Shown: one piece after another, positions 23,045 to 32,613 of the stretch
Numbering within the stretch: the first letter of the stretch is position 1
How the letters are laid out: every line of letters begins with the position of its first letter
NCBI GenBank assembly: GCA_021768245.1
Contig: JAETNO010000002.1
Location: 124,001-188,000 of the forward strand
Reading direction: 5' to 3'
DNA length: 64,000 nucleotides
Origin: Bacteroidaceae bacterium
GTDB taxonomy: Bacteria; Bacteroidota; Bacteroidia; Bacteroidales; Muribaculaceae
Translations under genes and position numbers: made by a program
The notes under the pieces: generated by a model
The model's database searches: none
The model's input: the letters and a program-made list of their open reading frames with translations, nothing else
Told to the model about the DNA's origin: nothing

Positions 23045-24748
23045 TCAGTCTACCTTGTAGAGCTCAACTTCAGAAGGTTTGAAGTTGGCGATGAAGTCGG
23101 AGTGTTTGGTAACTTCGGTCTGTGCAAGGTTGACATAGACTTCCGCTGAACGCTTGAAGGCATCGTTGCGGTTCGCGTCCTGAAGAAGGAGATAACTCAT
23201 GATGATTACGCCGGCCATTTCCACAAGGCGACGTGCCATGAAATCGCCATAGCAGGCATCGTCGACAGATGTCACTGTCTCTACAGCCTTTGCGTAGCGT
23301 TCGGTCATGGCTACAAGACGGTCCTTGAGAGCCTGGAGTTCGGGCTTCACTTCCTCGGCATTGTATTCGTTGATAAGGTTGAGATATGTGCCGGTGGTGA
23401 CATGGCGGATTGCCGCTACAACCTGAAGCTGGGTAGTGCCTTCGTAGATTGAGGTGATACGTGCGTCGCGATAGAGGCGTTCGCAGGCATAGTCCTTCAT
23501 GAAGCCTGAACCACCGTGAATCTGGATACAGTCGTAGGAATTCTGGTTGCAATATTCGCTGCCCATGCCCTTCGCAAGTGGAGTGAGGGCGTCGGCGTAA
23601 CGGTTGTATTTCTTGGATTCCTTGCGCTCGTCGGGAGTGAGGGAACGCTCTTTGGCGATATCGTCGTAGACTTTATAGAGGTCGACATAGCGCGCGCAGG
23701 CATAGAGAAGAGAGCGTGAAGCGTCGAGTTTGGCTTTCATCACTGACAGCATCTCATAGACAGCAGGGAATTCGATGATAGCCTTTCCGAACTGCTTGCG
23801 GTCCTTCGCATAGGCGAGGGCTTCGCGATAGGCGAGTTCGCTGACACCTACCGACTGTGCGGCGATGCCGAGACGGGCTCCGTTCATAAGGGCCATCACG
23901 TACTTGATGAGACCCATGCGGCGGGAACCGCAGAGGACAGCCTTGGCATTTTTATAGACAAGTTCGCAGGTAGGGGAGCCCTTTATACCCATCTTGTTTT
24001 CGATGCGGCGCACATTGACACCGCCGTCGCGCTTGTCGTAGATGAACATCGAGAGGCCGCGTCCGTCTTTCGTGCCTGCTTCTGAACGGGCGAGCACAAG
24101 GTGGATGTCGCTGTCACCATTGGTGATGAAGCGCTTCACTCCATTGAGACGCCATGTGCCGTCGGGCTGCTCAGTGGCCTTGAGCATGACGCTCTGGAGG
24201 TCGGAACCTGCGTCGGGTTCGGTGAGGTCCATCGACATTGTCTCTCCCTGGCAGACACGGGGGATGAATTTCTGCTTCTGTTCTTCGTCAGCAAATTCAT
24301 AGATTGTCTCGGCGCAGTCCTGAAGGCCCCAAAGGTTCTCAAAGCCTGTGTCGGCACGGCTCACGATATCAGCTGCCATTATATAGGGAGTGATAGGGAA
24401 GTTAAGGCCTCCGTAGCGACGGGGCATAGCCATGCCCATAAGGCCGGCTTTGCGGCATGCTTCAAGATTTTCTTTTGTGGCATCGGCATAGATTACGCGT
24501 CCGTTTTCCACGCGCGGGCCCTGATGGTCGACATCCTCAGCATTCGGGGCGATGATGTCGCCGCAGATTTCGCCTACGATTTCGAGGACTTTGTCGTAGC
24601 TGTCCTGTGCGTCGTCATAGTTGAGGGGTGCATAGTCGAATTTTTCGGCGTCGGTATAGTCACGTTCTTTCAAAGCGACAATCTTTTCCATCAAGGGATG
24701 GGTCAGATGGTGCTTCAAATCGGGATTGTCAGTATAAAAGTTAGCCAT
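23045..24748 (-). CDS. Acyl-CoA dehydrogenase
   Basis: 567 aa. This flavoprotein removes two hydrogens from an acyl-CoA and hands the electrons to electron-transfer flavoprotein, whose two subunits are encoded directly upstream. Blocks visible: MDLTEPDAGSDLQSVMLKA (FAD and substrate region), GVKRFITNGDSDIHLVLAR, then KDRKQFGKAIIEFPAV, IQIHGGSGFMKDYACERLYRDA and ITSIYEGTTQLQ. It is longer than a classical 380-aa enzyme, with an N-terminal extension and a C-terminal helical region, as in many Bacteroidales homologues. Acyl-chain specificity is unknown. The EtfA gene ends 11 bp upstream. Confidence 0.94.
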   Translation of the reverse strand: MANFYTDNPDLKHHLTHPLMEKIVALKERDYTDAEKFDYAPLNYDDAQDSYDKVLEIVGEICGDIIAPNAEDVDHQGPRVENGRVIYADATKENLEACRKAGLMGMAMPRRYGGLNFPITPYIMAADIVSRADTGFENLWGLQDCAETIYEFADEEQKQKFIPRVCQGETMSMDLTEPDAGSDLQSVMLKATEQPDGTWRLNGVKRFITNGDSDIHLVLARSEAGTKDGRGLSMFIYDKRDGGVNVRRIENKMGIKGSPTCELVYKNAKAVLCGSRRMGLIKYVMALMNGARLGIAAQSVGVSELAYREALAYAKDRKQFGKAIIEFPAVYEMLSVMKAKLDASRSLLYACARYVDLYKVYDDIAKERSLTPDERKESKKYNRYADALTPLAKGMGSEYCNQNSYDCIQIHGGSGFMKDYACERLYRDARITSIYEGTTQLQVVAAIRHVTTGTYLNLINEYNAEEVKPELQALKDRLVAMTERYAKAVETVTSVDDACYGDFMARRLVEMAGVIIMSYLLLQDANRNDAFKRSAEVYVNLAQTEVTKHSDFIANFKPSEVELYKVD

Positions 24749-24759
24749 TTTGGAATTCC

Positions 24760-25785
24760 TTACTTAGAGTTTTTCTTGTAGTATTTAATCAACTTGGGCA
24801 CGACGTCCTCGATGTTGCCGGTGATTACATAGTCGGCGATAGTGTTGATAGGAGCGTTGGGGTCATTGTTGATTGAGATTATGATTGAACTGTCCTGCAT
24901 GCCGGCGATATGCTGAATCTGGCCGGAAATGCCACAGGCAATGTAGAGTTTCGGACGGACGGTGACACCGGTCTGACCAATCTGACGTGCATGTTCGGTG
25001 AAACCGGCGTCGACAGCGGCACGCGATGCACCGACTTCTGCTCCGAGAGTGTTGGCGAGGTCAAAGAGAAGCTGGAAATTCTCCTTTGAGCCGACACCGT
25101 AGCCGCCGGCCACGATGATGGGGGAGTTCTTGATGTTGATTTTTGATTTTTCGATATGGCGGTCGATAATCTCTACCACGAAGTCCTCGTCGGATACATA
25201 TTTCTTCGGGTCGAGTTCAATGACTTCTCCCTTGTGGTTCGGGTCAAAAATCTCTTTTTTCATCACGCCTTCACGCACAGTGGCCATCTGCGGACGACAT
25301 TCGGGGTTAACGATTGTCGCTACGATATTGCCGCCGAAAGCGGGACGGATCTGAAGGAGCAGGTCTTTATATTCCTTACCGGTCTTCGGGTCGGTATGGT
25401 CACCGATCTCGAGGGCAGTACAGTCGGCGGTCAGACCGCTGTGGAGGCATGAGCTCACACGGGGGCCGAGGTCACGGCCTATGCATGTGGCACCCATGAG
25501 GCAGGCCTGAGGCTTAATTTCGCGGAAGAGATTGATGAGGACTGCGGAATGGGGATTGGAGGTGTAGGGAGCGAGACGCTTGTCGGACACTTTATAGAGA
25601 CGGTCGACACCGTAGGGGAACACCTGCTCCTCCACGCCGTCGAGATTGTCGCCAATGACCACGGCTTCGAGCTCGACACCGAGCTTTGAGGCGAGGGTTC
25701 GGCCTTTCGTGAGCAGTTCAAGGCTGACATCAGCTACACGACCGTCCTCAAATTCGAGATATACTATTAAATTATTCTGGTTCAT
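24760..25785 (-). CDS. etfA: Electron transfer flavoprotein subunit alpha
   Basis: 341 aa. EtfA binds FAD and, with EtfB, passes electrons from acyl-CoA dehydrogenase toward the respiratory chain. The C-terminal FAD domain is clear: SPIIVAGGYGVGSKENFQLL, GASRAAVDAGFTEHARQIGQ, and YIACGISGQIQHIAGMQDS with INNDPNAPI. The N-terminal half starts NLIVYLEFEDGRVADVSLEL and carries the PQACLMGATCIGRDLGPRVS block. It lies between etfB (40 bp upstream) and the acyl-CoA dehydrogenase gene. Confidence 0.96.
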   Translation of the reverse strand: MNQNNLIVYLEFEDGRVADVSLELLTKGRTLASKLGVELEAVVIGDNLDGVEEQVFPYGVDRLYKVSDKRLAPYTSNPHSAVLINLFREIKPQACLMGATCIGRDLGPRVSSCLHSGLTADCTALEIGDHTDPKTGKEYKDLLLQIRPAFGGNIVATIVNPECRPQMATVREGVMKKEIFDPNHKGEVIELDPKKYVSDEDFVVEIIDRHIEKSKINIKNSPIIVAGGYGVGSKENFQLLFDLANTLGAEVGASRAAVDAGFTEHARQIGQTGVTVRPKLYIACGISGQIQHIAGMQDSSIIISINNDPNAPINTIADYVITGNIEDVVPKLIKYYKKNSK

Positions 25786-25825
25786 GGTGATAATTTTCTT
25801 TTGAGTTAGGTGAGGTCACGGATGC

Positions 25826-26698
25826 TTAGCCGATTGTGTGGTTTGCTATAAGTTCCTTCACGAGTTCTTCAATCTGGGCATCGCTGTCGTCGAGCTGCCG
25901 GCTTTCCTTGGCGGTGAACACAACGTTTTCAATAGCTTTGACCTTTGTCGGAGAACCGGGAAGACCAATCTGCTCGGGATCAGCTTCGACGAAAGCGGCG
26001 TTCCATTCCTGAAGGTTGAGATAGGGGCGCTTTTCGAGGAGGGCCTTGCGCTCGTCGGAGAGTTTGGCTGCCTCGCTCGGAGATGCGGCATATTTGAACT
26101 TCTGGACACGCATTGCGTTGCGCGGACGGCATGCCGGAGCGGAACCATTGACTGTCACAACGCAGGGAAGCGGGGCCTTAACGGTCTCGACTCCATTTTC
26201 AAGACGGCGTTTCACTGTCACGTATCCGTCTTTCAACTCAATTATTTCTTCTGCATAGGTCACCTGGGGAATACCGAGTTTCTCGGCAATCTGTGGACCT
26301 ACCTGGGCGGTATCACCGTCGATAGCCTGACGGCCACCGAGAATAATATCGAATTTGCCGAACTTTTTCACGGCCTGGGCGAGTGAATAGGATGTAGCAA
26401 GTGTGTCGGCGCCACCGAGCACACGGTCGGTGAGGACGATGCCGGCATCAGCACCGCGATAGATTGCCTCACGGATGATTTCAGAGGCACGCGGAAGTCC
26501 CATGGTAAGCAGTGTGATAGTCGAACTGGGGTTGGCGTCCTTAAGCCGGAGCGCCTGTTCGAGGGCGTTTAGGTCCTCGGGATTGAAGATGGCAGGCAAC
26601 GCAGCGCGGTTGATTGTGCCGTCTTCCTTCATTGCATCTTTACCCACGTTGCGGGTGTCGGGCACCTGCTTTGCGAGCACGATGATGTTTAGACTCAT
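25826..26698 (-). CDS. etfB: Electron transfer flavoprotein subunit beta
   Basis: 290 aa. EtfB holds the AMP or second flavin and completes the ETF heterodimer. It starts MSLNIIVLAKQVPDTRNVGK and contains NPEDLNALEQALRLKD, DRVLGGADTLATSYSLAQAV and GRQAIDGDTAQVGPQIAEKL, the family signature around the nucleotide site. First gene of etfB-etfA-acd. The 49 bp between it and purL show no convincing TAnnTTTG promoter, so read-through from purL is possible. Confidence 0.96.
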   Translation of the reverse strand: MSLNIIVLAKQVPDTRNVGKDAMKEDGTINRAALPAIFNPEDLNALEQALRLKDANPSSTITLLTMGLPRASEIIREAIYRGADAGIVLTDRVLGGADTLATSYSLAQAVKKFGKFDIILGGRQAIDGDTAQVGPQIAEKLGIPQVTYAEEIIELKDGYVTVKRRLENGVETVKAPLPCVVTVNGSAPACRPRNAMRVQKFKYAASPSEAAKLSDERKALLEKRPYLNLQEWNAAFVEADPEQIGLPGSPTKVKAIENVVFTAKESRQLDDSDAQIEELVKELIANHTIG

Positions 26699-26747
26699 AA
26701 TCGGTTAGTTAATACTTGTAGGGTTATTAGATAGGTAATTTATTTCT

Positions 26748-29700
26748 TTATTTCACGTGGGCTTCGACCCATTTGCGGGCATTGATGAAGGCGTCAATCC
26801 ACGGGGTCACCTCGTCGGTGCGACGGCTTGCGGGATAGAATCCGCATTGCCAGGGGAAGATGGCACGTTCGAGGTGGGGCATCATGGCCAGATGGCGACC
26901 GTCGGCCGAGCATATGCCGGCTACGGATGCGCGGGAGCCGTTGGGATTGCCCGGATAGGCGCTGTAGTTGTACTTGGCAACAACATTATAGCTGTCCATA
27001 GGCATAGGAAGCGAGAACTTGCCTTCGCCATGGGCCACCCATATGCCGAGCTTGCTCCCTGAAAGCGAGCCGAGCATCACGGAATTGTTCTGCGGGATGC
27101 TTACACCGAGGAACTGCGACTCAAACTTATGGCTGTCGTTATGGAGCATGCGCGTTTTCTTCGGATGTTCGGGATTGATAAGGCCCAGTTCAATCATAAG
27201 CTGGCAACCGTTGCAGATGCCGAGCGAGAGTGTGTCGGTGCGGTCGTAGAAGTTTTTGAGGGCACGCTTGGCGTTTTCATTCCAGAGGAAGCCTGAAGCC
27301 CATCCCTTGGCAGAGCCGAGAACGTCGGAGTTGGAGAACCCGCCGCAGAATACAATCATATTGACATCTTCAAGGTTCTCACGCCCGCTCATAAGGTCCG
27401 TCATATGGACGTCCTTTACATCGAAGCCTGCGAGATAGAGCGAATAGGCCATCTCACGGTCGCCGTTCACACCCTTCTCGCGGATGATAGCCGCTTTTAC
27501 GCGGTCACCGTGGCCATCGCGGCGGAGGGTGATATTCCTTGACGACAGCTTGCCGTCGAAGCCGGAGGGCATACGGTAGCGAATCGGTTGTTTTTTATAG
27601 TTCTCGTATCGGCTGAGGGCACATTTCTCACCACTCTGCAATGCGTCCATGAGATAGCTTGTATGCATCCATACGTCGCGCAGATAGTCGATACCGAGCA
27701 GGCGTTCAGTGCCGTCGTGTCTGATGATGAGGGCACGTTCGTCGGATGGAGTTCCGATGTGGTAGAATTTCACGCCTGCTTTTGACAGGATGGCGTCGAC
27801 CTTTTCGACTTTTGAGGAGTCAACCTGTGCCACAAGAGCGGGATTTTCGGAGAAGAGAATCTTTATGAGGTCACGCTCCTCGAATGATGATGTGTCGAGA
27901 ACGACGCCGCCGTCTACGTTGGCGAAGGTCATTTCAAGAATGGTGGTGACGAGACCGCCGGCGGAGACGTCGTGGGCAGAGAGAAGCATTTTTTTCTTCA
28001 CGAGCTCCTGCACGGCACCAAATGTGTTGACAAATTTATCCGGGTCGGTGACAGTCGGGGCTTCGGCGCCGAGTTTCCCGAGCATCTGTGCGAAAGCGGA
28101 GCCTCCGAGCTTCATACAGTCGGAAGAAAAGTCGATATAATATAAGGTGGAGGCAGGTTTTTTATGCATCACAGGAGAGAGGGTCTTTTTCACGTCGGAA
28201 ACCTCGCCTGCAGCAGAGATAATGACGGTGCCCGGGGCGTAGACTTTGTCTGCACCATATTTCTGTGTCATTGAGAGGGAATCCTTGCCGGTAGGTATGT
28301 TTACGCCAAGACGGCAGGCGAAGTCAGAGCAGGCTTCAACCGCACGGTAGAGAGCCGCATCCTCACCGGGATTCTTGCATGGCCACATCCAGTTCGCACT
28401 GAGTGAAAGACCTTTGATTCCATCGCTGAGAGGGGTCGACACAATGTTGGTGAGAGCTTCGGCAACGGCCATTACCGAGCCTTTTGCGGAGTCAATCAAA
28501 GCTACCTGAGGAGCATGACCGATTGATGTCGCGATGCCCACGGTACCACTGTAGTCAAGAGCGACTACACCACAGTCGCTCAACGGCAACTGGATTTCGC
28601 CCTGACACTGCTGACGGGCTATCTTGCCGGTGATTGAACGGTCGACCTTGTTGGTGAGCCAATCTTTTGAGGCTACAGCTTCGAGAGAAAGTGTGGCGGC
28701 AACATAGCGATCAATCTCGTTTTCATTATATTCGACGTCGGAGTAGGAGGTCTCGACGGTGGTGTCGGTAAGGGTAGTTTTGGGTGAGGAGCCGAACATG
28801 TCGCTCATGGCGAGGTCGATGGGCTTCACACCGTCGGTCTGTTCGAAGACGAAGCGATGGTCGCCAGTGGTCTCTCCGACGACATACATGGGAGCCCGTT
28901 CGCGCTCGGCAATGCTGCGCACATAGTCGATGTCTTCTTTCTTGAGCACCATGCCCATGCGCTCCTGGCTTTCGTTGCCGATGATTTCTTTTGATGAAAG
29001 GGTGTGGTCTCCGATAGGAAGGGCTCCGATTTCAATTTTTCCACCGGTCTCCTCTACGAGTTCCGACAGGGCGTTGAGGTGGCCTCCCGCGCCATGGTCG
29101 TGGATAGATACGATGGGGTTGTTGTCGTTTTCAGCAAGAGCACGAATCACGTTGGAGACACGCTTCTGCATTTCGGGATTGGCGCGCTGTACGGCATTAA
29201 GCTCGATGCCGGAAGCATACTGCCCTGTTTCAACCGAGGAGACCGCGCCACCGCCCATACCGATGCGGTAGTTGTCACCACCCATCACCACGACAGCTTC
29301 TCCGGCTTCGGGAACACCTTTTATGGCATCTTTTGAAGCGGCGTAGCCCACACCTCCAGCAAGCATTATGACCTTGTCGTAGGCATACATCTTGCCGTTT
29401 TCATCATGCTCGAATGTCAGGAGCGAGCCGCAGATGAGGGGCTGTCCGAATTTATTGCCAAAGTCAGAGGCTCCGTTTGAAGCCTTGATAAGAATTTCTG
29501 CCGGGGTCTGATAGAGCCATGCGCGCGGATTCATCATGAGTTCCCAGGGATAGTTGCCGAGGCGGGGATAGGACGTCATATAGACAGCTGTTCCCGCGAG
29601 GGGCAGGCTCGAACGGCCTCCGCCGAGACGGTCGCGGATTTCACCTCCGCTGCCGGTAGCCGCGCCATTGAAGGGCTCTACGGTCGTGGGGAAATTGTGG

Positions 29701-30443
29701 GTCTCTGCTTTCAGGGAAAGGACTGTCGGCAGGTCACGGACTTCAAAATAGTCTGACCGTTCGGGATGGGTAGGGTAGAACTGAGCCACGGTGGGGCCTT
29801 CAACAAAGGCCACATTGTCCTTATAGGCGGAGACGAGTTTATTCGGATTGACCTGAGAGGTCTTTTTTATAAGTTTAAATAAAGAAAGAGGCTTCTCCTC
29901 GCCGTCAATCACGAAAGAGCCATTGAAGATTTTATGGCGGCAGTGTTCGCTGTTGACCTGAGAGAAACCGAATACTTCACTGTCGGTGAGTGGACGTCCG
30001 AGACGCTTGCTTAGGTCGCGGAGATAGTTTTCTTCTTCAGCACTGAGGGCAAGACCTTCACGCTTGTTATACTCGCTGATGTCGGCTATATGCTCAATCG
30101 GGGCTGCGATATTGCTTGTCGTGAACACTTTGGAGTTGAGTCCGTCGTAGAAGCGCGAGAGCATTTTGTCAAAGGCCGGCTCATCGGAATTCACACGATG
30201 GAATTCCTCGATACGCGTGATTCCTTCGATGCCCATATTTTGGGTAATTTCCACTGCGTTAGTGCTCCAGGGGGTAATCATTTCCTTTCGCGGGCCGATG
30301 AAACGGCCTTTTACCGAGGTTGAGGCAAGCGGGGTTGCCCCGTCGAAAAGCCACTGTAGCTTTCCCTTTTCGCTGTCGGAAAACCTATGGTTAGTCTCTA
30401 CTGCATAAATAAGGTTGGCACCTTTCTTAAAAAATACGACCAT
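26748..30443 (-). CDS. purL: Phosphoribosylformylglycinamidine synthase (large single-chain PurL)
   Basis: 1231 aa. It converts FGAR, ATP and glutamine to FGAM in purine synthesis. The N-terminal region starts with FFKKGANLIYAVE, followed by two AIRS-type halves: FSQVNSEHCRHKIFNG, SLKAETHNFPTTVEPFNGAA and GSGGEIRDRLGGGR are diagnostic. The C-terminal class I glutaminase has CGGFSNSDVLGSAKGWA, GICNGCQLMIELG with the catalytic Cys, and HGEGKF with the His. This is the long proteobacterial-type form, with no separate PurQ/PurS. It stands alone on its strand behind its own promoter. Confidence 0.97.
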   Translation of the reverse strand: MVVFFKKGANLIYAVETNHRFSDSEKGKLQWLFDGATPLASTSVKGRFIGPRKEMITPWSTNAVEITQNMGIEGITRIEEFHRVNSDEPAFDKMLSRFYDGLNSKVFTTSNIAAPIEHIADISEYNKREGLALSAEEENYLRDLSKRLGRPLTDSEVFGFSQVNSEHCRHKIFNGSFVIDGEEKPLSLFKLIKKTSQVNPNKLVSAYKDNVAFVEGPTVAQFYPTHPERSDYFEVRDLPTVLSLKAETHNFPTTVEPFNGAATGSGGEIRDRLGGGRSSLPLAGTAVYMTSYPRLGNYPWELMMNPRAWLYQTPAEILIKASNGASDFGNKFGQPLICGSLLTFEHDENGKMYAYDKVIMLAGGVGYAASKDAIKGVPEAGEAVVVMGGDNYRIGMGGGAVSSVETGQYASGIELNAVQRANPEMQKRVSNVIRALAENDNNPIVSIHDHGAGGHLNALSELVEETGGKIEIGALPIGDHTLSSKEIIGNESQERMGMVLKKEDIDYVRSIAERERAPMYVVGETTGDHRFVFEQTDGVKPIDLAMSDMFGSSPKTTLTDTTVETSYSDVEYNENEIDRYVAATLSLEAVASKDWLTNKVDRSITGKIARQQCQGEIQLPLSDCGVVALDYSGTVGIATSIGHAPQVALIDSAKGSVMAVAEALTNIVSTPLSDGIKGLSLSANWMWPCKNPGEDAALYRAVEACSDFACRLGVNIPTGKDSLSMTQKYGADKVYAPGTVIISAAGEVSDVKKTLSPVMHKKPASTLYYIDFSSDCMKLGGSAFAQMLGKLGAEAPTVTDPDKFVNTFGAVQELVKKKMLLSAHDVSAGGLVTTILEMTFANVDGGVVLDTSSFEERDLIKILFSENPALVAQVDSSKVEKVDAILSKAGVKFYHIGTPSDERALIIRHDGTERLLGIDYLRDVWMHTSYLMDALQSGEKCALSRYENYKKQPIRYRMPSGFDGKLSSRNITLRRDGHGDRVKAAIIREKGVNGDREMAYSLYLAGFDVKDVHMTDLMSGRENLEDVNMIVFCGGFSNSDVLGSAKGWASGFLWNENAKRALKNFYDRTDTLSLGICNGCQLMIELGLINPEHPKKTRMLHNDSHKFESQFLGVSIPQNNSVMLGSLSGSKLGIWVAHGEGKFSLPMPMDSYNVVAKYNYSAYPGNPNGSRASVAGICSADGRHLAMMPHLERAIFPWQCGFYPASRRTDEVTPWIDAFINARKWVEAHVK

Positions 30444-30525
30444 GAGTGAAATATGTCAATGAATGGAGTATAAAATTCGTGAGTCGGATTCAGACCGGGT
30501 CTTTAAGGCAAGACCAAGCCCGCAG

Positions 30526-30533
30526 CAAAGTTA
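30526..30533 (-). promoter_or_regulatory. -7 element (TAACTTTG) upstream of purL
   Basis: TAACTTTG on the minus strand, 82 nt before the purL start. The leader between them contains a small hairpin GGTCTT/AAGACC near 30500. A near-consensus -33 (CTTGG near 30553) is at a plausible distance. Confidence 0.5.
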
Positions 30534-30585
30534 CGATAAATATGCCATTTCACCAAGAGTCGGAGGCTATTTAGATTATTTGTCG

Positions 30586-30593
30586 TAACTTTG
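30586..30593 (+). promoter_or_regulatory. -7 element (TAACTTTG) upstream of the HAD phosphatase gene
   Basis: TAACTTTGCGG on the plus strand, 50 nt before the ATG at 30644. The divergent purL promoter lies 53 bp away. No -33 TTTG at the usual spacing. Confidence 0.5.
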
Positions 30594-30643
30594 CGGCCAT
30601 TATCACCGGAAGAGTCTGATTCCGGCAATTAATACAACAGAAA

Positions 30644-31285
30644 ATGAATATAAAAAAAGGAGTTTTATTTGACCTCGACGGTGTCCTTGTGGACAGCGAG
30701 GGGGAATATACTAAATTTTGGGGCGCAACCGGACGCCGTTTCAATGTCGGTGGAGAGAGCTTCGCGGCAGATATCAAGGGAACCACGCTCGGGGAAATCC
30801 TCAGCGGATTTCCTGAGGATGCCCGCGACGGGATTGTAGCCGAGCTTCATGCTTTCGAGCAGTCCATGAGCTATCCGATGATAGATGGAGTGGCGGAATT
30901 TATAGCCCAGCTTCAGCGGGCCGGTATCCCGATGGCCATAGTCACGAGCAGCGATAATGTGAAAATGGGCTATCTGTTTAAGGCCAGACCGGAACTTAAG
31001 GAAGCGATAACCGCATTGGTGACAGGTTCGATGGTGGAGAGGAGTAAACCCGACCCCGAAGGGTATCTTAAAGGCGCAGAGCTTATCGGGATTCCTATAG
31101 AGGACTGTTTCGTGTTCGAGGACTCGCTACAGGGATTGCAGGCCGGAATGAGTTCGGGCGCAACCGTTATAGGCCTCGCCACAACCAATCCGCGTGAGAG
31201 ACTTAAAGGAAAAGCCCACAGAATCATTGATGATTTTGCAGGCTTCACTGTCGATATGATGCTGGAGATTACTTCACGGCCTTGA
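30644..31285 (+). CDS. HAD-superfamily phosphatase / beta-phosphoglucomutase-like
   Basis: 213 aa. HAD motif I is FDLDGVLVDSEG (9-20), with the nucleophile and acid Asp. Motif II is IVTSSDN, and motifs III/IV are SKPDPEGYLKGAELIGI and FEDSLQGLQAG. The cap and size place it with the beta-phosphoglucomutase/phosphatase subfamily I, where substrates vary (sugar phosphates, phosphoglycolate, FMN). Substrate cannot be told. Its last 17 bp overlap the convergent nadC gene. Confidence 0.88.
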   Translation: MNIKKGVLFDLDGVLVDSEGEYTKFWGATGRRFNVGGESFAADIKGTTLGEILSGFPEDARDGIVAELHAFEQSMSYPMIDGVAEFIAQLQRAGIPMAIVTSSDNVKMGYLFKARPELKEAITALVTGSMVERSKPDPEGYLKGAELIGIPIEDCFVFEDSLQGLQAGMSSGATVIGLATTNPRERLKGKAHRIIDDFAGFTVDMMLEITSRP

Positions 31286-32117
31286 AACTCATGTCGAGAC
31301 CTTTGACCGAGTGGGTCAACGCTCCGACTGAGATGAAATCGACGCCACATTCTCCATAATCCCTGAGGGTGTCCAGTGTGATGCCACCCGACGATTCAAC
31401 CTCGACACGTCCATCGATGAGTTTTACGGCTTCGAGCGTACGTTCGGGTGTGAAGTTGTCGAGCATTATACGGTCAATGTCAAGCGCGAGCGCTTGCTTG
31501 ATTTCATCGGTATTGCGTACTTCGACTTCGATTTTCAGGTCTTTGCCTTTTTCAGCGAGGTATTTTCGCGCCGCTTCGACAGCCTGCGGGATGCCTCCTG
31601 CAAAGTCGATGTGGTTGTCCTTTATGAGAATCATGTCGAAAAGACCGATACGATGGTTGCTGCCTCCACCGATGCGCACTGCCTCTTTTTCGAGCATGCG
31701 CATGCCCGGAGTGGTCTTGCGGGTGTCGAGCACCTTGGTCTTAAGTCCTTCGAGTTTCTGCTGATACTTGGCGGTTTGAGTGGCTATGCCGCTCATGCGT
31801 TGCATGATGTTGAGCATCACCCTTTCGGTCTGAAGGAGAGAACGAACACTTCCTTCCACCTCAAAAGCGATGTCGCCGGGTTTCACATGGGCACCATCGT
31901 TGATGTAGACCGTCATTTTGAGTTCAGGGTCGAACTTCTCAAACACTTTTCGTGCGATATCCACACCGGCGAGGGTGCCTTCTTCCTTAATAATAAGCCT
32001 TTGTTTCCCTTTTTCGTCGGCGGGAATGGTGCTCAAAGTCGTATGGTCACCGTCGCCAACATCTTCGGCAAAGGCGAGCGTAAGGAGGTCGTCGATAAGT
32101 TCGTCTTTAGTTTTCAT
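31269..32117 (-). CDS. nadC: Nicotinate-nucleotide pyrophosphorylase (carboxylating)
   Basis: 282 aa. NadC (quinolinate phosphoribosyltransferase) makes nicotinate mononucleotide from quinolinate and PRPP in NAD synthesis. Visible blocks: AEDVGDGDHTTLSTIPAD near the start, MLNIMQRMSGIATQTAKYQ, DTRKTTPGMRMLEKEAVRIGG with the substrate-binding Arg/Lys, HRIGLFDMILIKDNHID, and VEVESSGGITLDTLRDYGECGVDFISVGALTHS at the barrel end. Normal length. Its 5' end faces rlmH with only 22 bp between the two starts. Confidence 0.97.
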   Translation of the reverse strand: MKTKDELIDDLLTLAFAEDVGDGDHTTLSTIPADEKGKQRLIIKEEGTLAGVDIARKVFEKFDPELKMTVYINDGAHVKPGDIAFEVEGSVRSLLQTERVMLNIMQRMSGIATQTAKYQQKLEGLKTKVLDTRKTTPGMRMLEKEAVRIGGGSNHRIGLFDMILIKDNHIDFAGGIPQAVEAARKYLAEKGKDLKIEVEVRNTDEIKQALALDIDRIMLDNFTPERTLEAVKLIDGRVEVESSGGITLDTLRDYGECGVDFISVGALTHSVKGLDMSFKAVK

Positions 32118-32127
32118 ACTTTATTTG

Positions 32128-32135
32128 TAAATTTG
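32128..32135 (+). promoter_or_regulatory. -7 element (TAAATTTG) immediately before the rlmH start codon
   Basis: TAAATTTG ends 4 nt before the rlmH ATG at 32140. By the usual spacing, transcription would begin at or next to the ATG, which suggests a leaderless mRNA. A TTTA at 32106-32109 is a weak -33 candidate. Confidence 0.45.
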
Positions 32136-32139
32136 ATTC

Positions 32140-32613
32140 ATGAAAATCGTATTGATTGCAGTGGGGAAGACCACTACGGAATATATCTCGGAGGGTGTAG
32201 CCGAGTATTTCAAGCGACTAAATCGCTATGTCCAGGCAGAACTGACCGTTATACCCGATGTCAAGTCGGCAAAAGGTCTCACAGAGGAGGTTCAGAAGCA
32301 GCGCGAAGGGCAATCGATACTCGCTTCGCTGCAAGCGGGCGATATAGTGACTCTTCTCGACGAGAGAGGAAAGGAGTTGACCTCGAGGGAATTCTCTTCG
32401 CTGATAGAACGGCGGATGATTCAGGGTGTGAAGCGCCTTGTGTTCGTGATAGGAGGCCCCTACGGTTTCTCACGGGAGCTTTATGAAAGGGCCGACGCTA
32501 AACTTTCGTTATCACGCATGACTTTCACCCACGAGATGGTGAGACTGTTTTTTGCCGAACAGCTCTACAGGAGCATGACCATCATGAGGGGTGAGCCCTA
32601 TCACCACGATTAG
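32140..32613 (+). CDS. rlmH: RlmH, 23S rRNA (pseudouridine1915-N3)-methyltransferase
   Basis: 157 aa, the standard length. RlmH uses SAM to methylate pseudouridine 1915 in helix 69 of 23S rRNA. It starts MKIVLIAVGKTTTEYISEGV. The SPOUT knot is seen in VTLLDERGKELTSREFSSLI, RLVFVIGGPYGFSRELYERA, and the end LSRMTFTHEMVRLFFAEQLYR and RGEPYHHD, the family's invariant tail. The long plus-strand frame that overlaps it from 31494 is a shadow. Confidence 0.98.
   Translation: MKIVLIAVGKTTTEYISEGVAEYFKRLNRYVQAELTVIPDVKSAKGLTEEVQKQREGQSILASLQAGDIVTLLDERGKELTSREFSSLIERRMIQGVKRLVFVIGGPYGFSRELYERADAKLSLSRMTFTHEMVRLFFAEQLYRSMTIMRGEPYHHD

Noticed and set aside
24101..24781. 226-codon plus-strand frame
   Set aside because: Antisense to the acyl-CoA dehydrogenase gene. 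Long open antisense frames are expected from the codon bias here.
31494..32486. 330-codon plus-strand frame
   Set aside because: It runs antisense through nadC and out of frame over rlmH, both clear families. Its translation resembles nothing and is rich in Phe/Cys/His runs typical of shadow frames.
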